A stretch of DNA of 64,000 nt from assembly GCA_017617475.1 (NCBI GenBank), contig JAFZWC010000082.1, forward strand, positions 1 through 64,000. Reading direction: 5' to 3'. The position numbers and the translations under genes are program-made. Source of the DNA: Bacteroidales bacterium. Its GTDB lineage: Bacteria > Bacteroidota > Bacteroidia > Bacteroidales > UBA932. Of the stretch, positions 58,731 to 64,000 are shown in pieces. Position 1 is the stretch's first letter, and every line of letters begins with the position of its first letter. Under the pieces are notes generated by a model. The model was given only the letters and a program-made list of their open reading frames with translations, ran no database searches and was not told the origin of the DNA.

Positions 58731-59240
58731 ATGAAAAAGCTTCTTCCTTTCCTTGTCCTGTGTTGTCTCCTCACTGTAAGTTGCGGCACCACCAGAAACA
58801 CCCAGCGGAAACTGGAAAAGAAGGCCCTTGAACTGGCCAGTCTGAAGGGCGCCATCGTGGAGACCGTCACCATGGAAACGGGAGTCATCGCTCTTAAAGT
58901 TACCTTTGAAAACGGTCTTCTTTTCGATTTCAACAAAACCGACCTCAGCGAAGACGCCAAGGCTTCCCTTAAAGATCTGGTAAAAGGCATTGAAGACATG
59001 CCCGATGCCAATATCCGCGTGTATGGTCACACGGATAACATCGGCAGCGACGAGGCCAACCAGGCCGTTTCCTCCGAGCGAGCCAAAACAGTTGCCGCCT
59101 TCCTGGAGAAAGAAGGCATTTCCGGCGATCATATTGTAACGGAGGGCCTGTCCTCCAAGTACCCGGCGGCCGATAATTCCACCGAGGCCGGTCGTGCCAA
59201 AAACCGCCGCGTGGAAATCTACGTCATTCCCGCCCAGTAA
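58731..59240 (+). CDS. OmpA-like peptidoglycan-binding lipoprotein
   Basis: 169 residues from ATG 58731 (58722 also possible). Lipobox FLVLCCLLTVSCGTT. C-terminal OmpA domain: GLLFDFNKTDLSEDAKASL, IRVYGHTDNIGSDEANQAVSSERAKTV, AGRAKNRRVEIYVIP with the Asp/Arg residues that bind meso-diaminopimelate. Anchors the outer membrane to the wall (Pal-like). Confidence 0.9.
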   Translation: MKKLLPFLVLCCLLTVSCGTTRNTQRKLEKKALELASLKGAIVETVTMETGVIALKVTFENGLLFDFNKTDLSEDAKASLKDLVKGIEDMPDANIRVYGHTDNIGSDEANQAVSSERAKTVAAFLEKEGISGDHIVTEGLSSKYPAADNSTEAGRAKNRRVEIYVIPAQ

Positions 59241-59245
59241 CCCGA

Positions 59246-59280
59246 TAACTAGTCGTTACGGGAGTAGTTGGGGGGGTCCT
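59246..59280. repeat. Left copy of the duplicated guaB 3' end
   Basis: 35 bases matching 59883-59917 at 32 positions. On the minus strand both read PNYSRND then TAG. It lies 637 bp from the real guaB end and looks like a leftover att site of an integrated element. Confidence 0.75.
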
Positions 59281-59290
59281 CTTCGTTTTG

Positions 59291-59298
59291 TATCTTTG
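59291..59298 (+). promoter_or_regulatory. -7 box TATCTTTG, small ORF in guaB-linked segment
   Basis: TATCTTTG, 19 nt, ATG 59318. Confidence 0.5.
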
Positions 59299-59317
59299 GG
59301 GCGGAACGAATTTCGCC

Positions 59318-59524
59318 ATGAAGAGAATCAGAATAGATTTATACCGCTTTCGGCTTAAGAAAGGGCGGGGCGATGTGTTGCTACAGAAGGTGGAGGGGAA
59401 AGAAGAATACTGTGTTCCGCATCACTACGTACGGGCCAAAGAAGGGCGCAAAAGGCCTGCGGCTGCGTTAGAATCCAATCCGGGGTCTTGGTTCTTTCTT
59501 CTTCTCTTCAATACGGGCAGATAA
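59318..59524 (+). CDS. Small ORF, possibly truncated, unknown
   Basis: 68 residues (MKRIRIDLYRFRLKKGRGDV start), basic N-terminal half; the last third is antisense to the ORF6N remnant and looks like non-native run-on (SNPGSWFFLLLFNTGR). It has a good TATCTTTG box at normal distance, so it may be the surviving 5' part of a larger gene cut by a deletion. No family recognised. Confidence 0.4.
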   Translation: MKRIRIDLYRFRLKKGRGDVLLQKVEGKEEYCVPHHYVRAKEGRKRPAAALESNPGSWFFLLLFNTGR

Positions 59525-59745
59525 TTCGGCTATAGCCAGATAGAGGTTGTCAATGTCTATTCGGACATCCTGTGAAAGGTCATTGACAGCCCCCAAGTCC
59601 TCTTCCTGCTGGAGCTGCAGCAGGTCTACTTTAGCTCGAAGCTCTTTTAGTTCGGCCGAAAGTGTTGAGGTAACAAGAAGGTGGCGCAGACGTGTTTCTA
59701 TTTGATGCGGTCACAAATTGTGACCGCATGTATTTGACGTACGGG
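59468..59745 (-). pseudogene. Decayed ORF6N-type (phage antirepressor-like) gene
   Basis: Minus strand 59710 to 59468 is open without a start codon and reads ... TRLRHLLVTSTLSAEL ... DLLQLQQEEDLGAVNDLSQD ... LYLAIAELSARIEEKKKEP, ending PRIGF, the coiled-coil and typical tail of ORF6N-domain proteins. Just upstream in another frame it reads MRSQFVTASNRN, resembling the RSQF-VT-S segment of the same family. The piece that should join them is missing. A decayed gene is the best explanation, from memory of the family only. Confidence 0.45.
59705..59729. promoter_or_regulatory. 25-bp perfect palindrome in the ORF6N remnant
   Basis: ATGCGGTCACAA-A-TTGTGACCGCAT, 12-bp arms. Its 17-bp core GGTCACA-AAT-TGTGACC has the same layout as the palindrome in the Bro-N gene (31211-31227). 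Confidence 0.55.
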
Positions 59746-59796
59746 AGCCAACAATTTGCGTGGACGCATGTGCCTATCAGACAGCACCTTAACAAC

Positions 59797-59826
59797 TTAC
59801 CCCTGGGCGTTATGGCCTAGGGGTAA
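59797..59826 (-). terminator. Hairpin downstream of guaB
   Basis: TTACCCCT-x-GGC pairs with GCC-x-AGGGGTAA around a short loop, 60 bases after the guaB stop on the minus strand. T-run is weak (GTTGTT), so termination efficiency is uncertain. Confidence 0.5.
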
Positions 59827-59882
59827 ATGCTTATCTGTTTGTCGGTCAGCCGTTTGCGCCCACGAGGGGGAAAAGGGACCGT

Positions 59883-61879
<1,997 letters not shown>

Positions 61880-61880
<1 letters not shown>

Positions 61881-61908
61881 CAGATTCTTCGCTTCGCTCA
61901 GAATGACA
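61880..61908 (+). repeat. REP-like palindrome at the stop of the secreted protein gene
   Basis: ACAGATTCTTCGC...GAATGACA; its first A is the last base of the TAA stop codon. Confidence 0.8.
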
Positions 61909-61914
61909 AGGGGG

Positions 61915-62487
61915 TTACCCTTCAGTTACATGGATTAATGACTTCACCGGGGCTATGCCTTCCAGGCGGGCGCGGCCGGGCAAGTCGTCAATCTCTACCA
62001 GGAATACGAAGTCCTTCACTTTGACTTTGTACTCCTTTCCGTCAACCTCAACCGTCATGGAATTCAGCTTGTCGGCTATACCCCATGAGGTACCGCCGGT
62101 GGCCAGGATATCATCGAAGAAAGTTATCTCGATGGTGTCTCCGTTGGGTTTGGAGGCAGCGATATCCGAGCGGCGGAAATAGATATGGTCCGGGCCGTAC
62201 TCCTTCATAATCTCCACCTGCATCAGGTCTCCCTCGGAGAAGGGCAGCTTGCCCTTTTTACGCAGCGTGATCACGTTCTCCACCTTCTGGGCATAGAGCA
62301 TGGGCGTTGCGAACAGGAATCCGCGGGCCTCGGGGGCGGCGATGTTGGGCGTGTCGCACATGGCAATGAGGTCGTCCACCAGGTGACGGAAGAGTTCCTT
62401 GTCCTGGATGAGCGGGATAATGTCCACAAAGTTGACGCCCTTTTTGGGGAAGTTGGGATAATACTTGAGGTAAGGTCTGTAATCCAT
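61915..62487 (-). CDS. apt: Adenine phosphoribosyltransferase-like enzyme
   Basis: 190 residues, type I PRTase. Starts YYPNFPKKGVNFVDIIPLI (the APT FPxxGxxFxD start), then PEARGFLFATPMLYA and the PRPP loop ITFFDDILATGGTSWGIAD (DD-x-x-ATGGT). Salvages adenine to AMP. The residue at the usual Val before the DD is Phe, a small deviation. It follows the hemerythrin-LuxR gene by 3 bases, so both are one operon. Confidence 0.88.
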   Translation of the reverse strand: MDYRPYLKYYPNFPKKGVNFVDIIPLIQDKELFRHLVDDLIAMCDTPNIAAPEARGFLFATPMLYAQKVENVITLRKKGKLPFSEGDLMQVEIMKEYGPDHIYFRRSDIAASKPNGDTIEITFFDDILATGGTSWGIADKLNSMTVEVDGKEYKVKVKDFVFLVEIDDLPGRARLEGIAPVKSLIHVTEG

Positions 62488-62490
62488 AGT

Positions 62491-63420
62491 CTATTCTACT
62501 GAATTCATGTCGATTAAGTTGTTCAGAAGCGCATACACGGTGAGGCCGGCCACGGTTTTGATACCCGTCTTGCGGGTAATGTTCTTGCGGTGCGTGATAA
62601 CCGTGTAGATGGAGATGTTGTACTCGTCGGCTATCTCCTTGTTCAGCTTTCCTTTGGCCACACTCACCAGAATCTCTTTCTCGCGGGCGCTCAGTTCCTC
62701 CCCTTCGGGGCGGGCGGCGGCCACCACCTCTTCCATGCGCACCACCATGGGCACCAGGATGTCGTCTTCTATGAGCGTGTGCTTGGCCAGGTCCGTTTCC
62801 AGACTGTAAAGGTAGAAAAGGGCAATCTGGGCGGCCTGCGAATCGCACTGCGGGGGCAGATACATCATGACCAGGTTCTTGAGGTCGGCCAGTTTTTCCT
62901 CAATGTTGGAATGGTTCTGTTCGTATTCGCCGATGGTGAACTGCGAGCTGCCGCGGGAGGCCAGCATCTCTTCCACATAGGGGAAGACAGTGTCTTCTTC
63001 GTAGGCGAAATGGGCCAGGAGCTCTTCGCGATAATCCAAAAAGAAGCGCCTGATTACGCGCTTCTGCATGTCCTCACAAGGGACCACCATCTGTTCCAGG
63101 GCTTCCTCCAGGCGGGGGAGCATGACCTGGGTGTAGTAGCTATGGGATTTGCGGAGATAGCCCAGGATGTCTTGCAAATCGGCGTTTTGGAGCGCTTCGC
63201 GGGTGGGCCGATAGCCGTCAATGACATACACCCGGCAGATGAGAAGGAAGGTCTCGGGGTCGATGCCGGCTTTTTCGCACACTTCGGCCACACTCTCCTC
63301 TCCGAAGCCCAGCGACAACCCCATGCGGTTGAAAACGCCCAAAAGAGAGAAGCCCGTGTCCAGGAGGTCCGCCATTCTCATGGCAGGGCTCATCCCTTTG
63401 TGCTCGTGTATGCTTCTCAT
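62491..63420 (-). CDS. DUF542-like, hemerythrin and LuxR-HTH fusion regulator
   Basis: 309 residues from ATG 63420 (the frame upstream starts at a TTG inside the -7 box). About 10-60: DLLDTGFSLLGVFNRMGLSLGFGEES, like the N-terminal domain of the ScdA/RIC di-iron repair family but without its Cys-Cys pair. About 80-225: four-helix hemerythrin domain with His/Glu ligands in RKSHSYY, LLAHFAYEEDTVFP, EQNHSNIEE and AKHTLIEDDILVP. About 240-305: LuxR/FixJ HTH LSAREKEILVSVAKGKLNKEIADEYNISIYTVI. Probable di-iron sensor of O2, NO or redox state; ahead of apt. Confidence 0.87.
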   Translation of the reverse strand: MRSIHEHKGMSPAMRMADLLDTGFSLLGVFNRMGLSLGFGEESVAEVCEKAGIDPETFLLICRVYVIDGYRPTREALQNADLQDILGYLRKSHSYYTQVMLPRLEEALEQMVVPCEDMQKRVIRRFFLDYREELLAHFAYEEDTVFPYVEEMLASRGSSQFTIGEYEQNHSNIEEKLADLKNLVMMYLPPQCDSQAAQIALFYLYSLETDLAKHTLIEDDILVPMVVRMEEVVAAARPEGEELSAREKEILVSVAKGKLNKEIADEYNISIYTVITHRKNITRKTGIKTVAGLTVYALLNNLIDMNSVE

Positions 63421-63426
63421 ATCCTG

Positions 63427-63434
63427 CAAAGGTA
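63427..63434 (-). promoter_or_regulatory. -7 box TACCTTTG, hemerythrin-LuxR gene (leaderless spacing)
   Basis: TACCTTTG, 6 nt, ATG 63420. Confidence 0.6.
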
Positions 63435-63447
63435 CTAAAAAATTGCG

Positions 63448-63455
63448 TATCTTTG
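63448..63455 (+). promoter_or_regulatory. -7 box TATCTTTG, nhaC-like gene
   Basis: TATCTTTG, 23 nt, ATG 63479; divergent from the box at 63427. Confidence 0.6.
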
Positions 63456-63478
63456 TACTTCCCTAACGAACTTTGTTC

Positions 63479-64000
63479 ATGGCCATTCACACAGAAAAAA
63501 CCGGACCGGGGAAGTCGAGTTCCCGCAAAATGAACGGCTGGCTGGCGCTGAGCCCGCTTTTCGTGTTCCTGGCGGTATATCTGGCAGGCTCCCTGGTGGC
63601 ACACGACTTTTACAAAGTGCCGGTGGCCGCCGCCTTTATTGTGGCATCGGCCTATTCCCTTATTATTACCAAGGGCGTCCAAACCACCGACGAGAAGATT
63701 TCCATCTTTTCCGAGGGGGCGGGCAACAAGAATGTGCTCATGATGATCTGGATCTTTGTGCTGGCGGGGGCTTTCGCTTCCACGGCCAAGGATATAGGCG
63801 CCATTGACGCCACGGTGAACGCCACCCTGCACATTTTGCCCGGTAACCTCATCTACGCCGGTCTGTTCCTGGCCGCCTGCTTCGTGTCCATGGCCATCGG
63901 CACGTCTGTGGGCACCATTGTGGCGCTGGTTCCCATTGCCAGCGGTATTGCGGCCGAGGCGGGCATGGGCGTTCCCTTCGTTACCGCCATCATTGTAGGC
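63479..64000 (+). CDS. NhaC family Na+/H+ antiporter (partial, cut by window end)
   Basis: 174 codons up to the window end, no stop. After a polar start come hydrophobic helices (LSPLFVFLAVYLAGSLVAHDF, VPVAAAFIVASAYSLIITK, NVLMMIWIFVLAGAFASTAKD) and the NhaC-like segment MAIGTSVGTIVALVPIASGIA. The order and motifs match the Bacteroidales NhaC-type antiporter family from memory. Divergent from the hemerythrin-LuxR gene. Confidence 0.85.
   Translation, partial: MAIHTEKTGPGKSSSRKMNGWLALSPLFVFLAVYLAGSLVAHDFYKVPVAAAFIVASAYSLIITKGVQTTDEKISIFSEGAGNKNVLMMIWIFVLAGAFASTAKDIGAIDATVNATLHILPGNLIYAGLFLAACFVSMAIGTSVGTIVALVPIASGIAAEAGMGVPFVTAIIVG

Larger units (their letters stand above)
59246..59882. mobile_element. 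Probable remnant of an integrative element at the guaB 3' end
   Basis: 637-bp segment bounded by direct copies of the guaB 3' end. It holds a 68-codon ORF with its own promoter, a decayed ORF6N-like gene, a 25-bp palindrome and the hairpin likely used by guaB. No intact integrase is visible. The pattern is that expected when an element integrates into a gene end, restores it, then decays by deletion. Confidence 0.5.

Noticed and set aside
59246..59882. Insertion sequence in the guaB flank
   Set aside because: No transposase, terminal inverted repeats or short target duplication were seen; the long direct repeat of a gene end fits site-specific integration better.

Overview
The window is chromosomal DNA of a GC-rich member of the Bacteroidota, most likely order Bacteroidales; I cannot name a genus. 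The evidence is the recurring TAnnTTTG promoter element (the Bacteroidota sigma-ABfrA -7 box) upstream of at least 25 transcription units, the near absence of Shine-Dalgarno sequences, the ArgF'-type transcarbamylase, fimbrillin-like lipoproteins, OstA-like and DUF4956/DUF2490 proteins, and gene orders typical of the phylum.

Layout. 1-130: 5' end of a 23S rRNA gene (minus strand) with its own promoter and no 16S or tRNA before argB. 443-8859: a complete, divergently organised arginine locus (GNAT-argC-argD-argF'-argB to the left; argR-argG-deacylase-argH to the right), with two ArgR-box-like sites at the argR promoter. 8856-19067: one long minus-strand run of two SurA-like foldases, OstA-like protein, GalE, OPT peptide transporter, PepT and a geranylgeranyl-reductase-like flavoprotein, i.e. 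envelope biogenesis followed by peptide use. 19091-22426: PBP4, YkvA-CapA pair, tRNA-Gln and tRNA-Met. 22504-28737: a Na/Pi cotransporter fused to PhoU and to an OmpR-type DNA-binding domain, divergent from a Cthe_2159 / VTC-polyphosphate-polymerase / DUF4956 / DUF2490 operon. 28740-36956: ispF, fimbrillin-like lipoprotein, Bro-N gene, GH3 glucosidase with a PA14-metallophosphoesterase, and an orphan membrane-anchored protein. 37046-43433: seven-gene mutL-rhomboid-EEP-tsaC-tlpA-radA operon. 43500-47172: a four-module M64 peptidase lipoprotein and a three-repeat BIG2 lipoprotein. 47353-64000: zinc-type P-ATPase, rsmE, comF, nhaA-fabG-hydrolase, ahcY, pepP, DUF456, OmpA lipoprotein, guaB with a duplicated 3' end, apt with a hemerythrin-LuxR regulator, and the start of an NhaC antiporter.

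Three features cut across the window. First, promoter-to-ATG distances fall into two classes: 4-7 nt (predicted leaderless) and 17-29 nt. Second, a REP-like palindrome family (GAT...ATGAC ends, variable stem-loop) abuts stop codons of at least five genes and also lies in frame inside rsmE and mutL. Third, a 17-bp palindrome GGTYACA-N3-TGTRACC occurs inside the Bro-N gene and inside the remnant of an ORF6N-like gene.

The most promising undescribed system is the phosphate-transporter/transcription-factor fusion facing the VTC/DUF4956/Cthe_2159 operon. A second is the 637-bp segment bounded by a duplication of the guaB 3' end, which looks like the scar of an integrative element. All functional statements come from reading the sequence and remembered family knowledge; no search was run.
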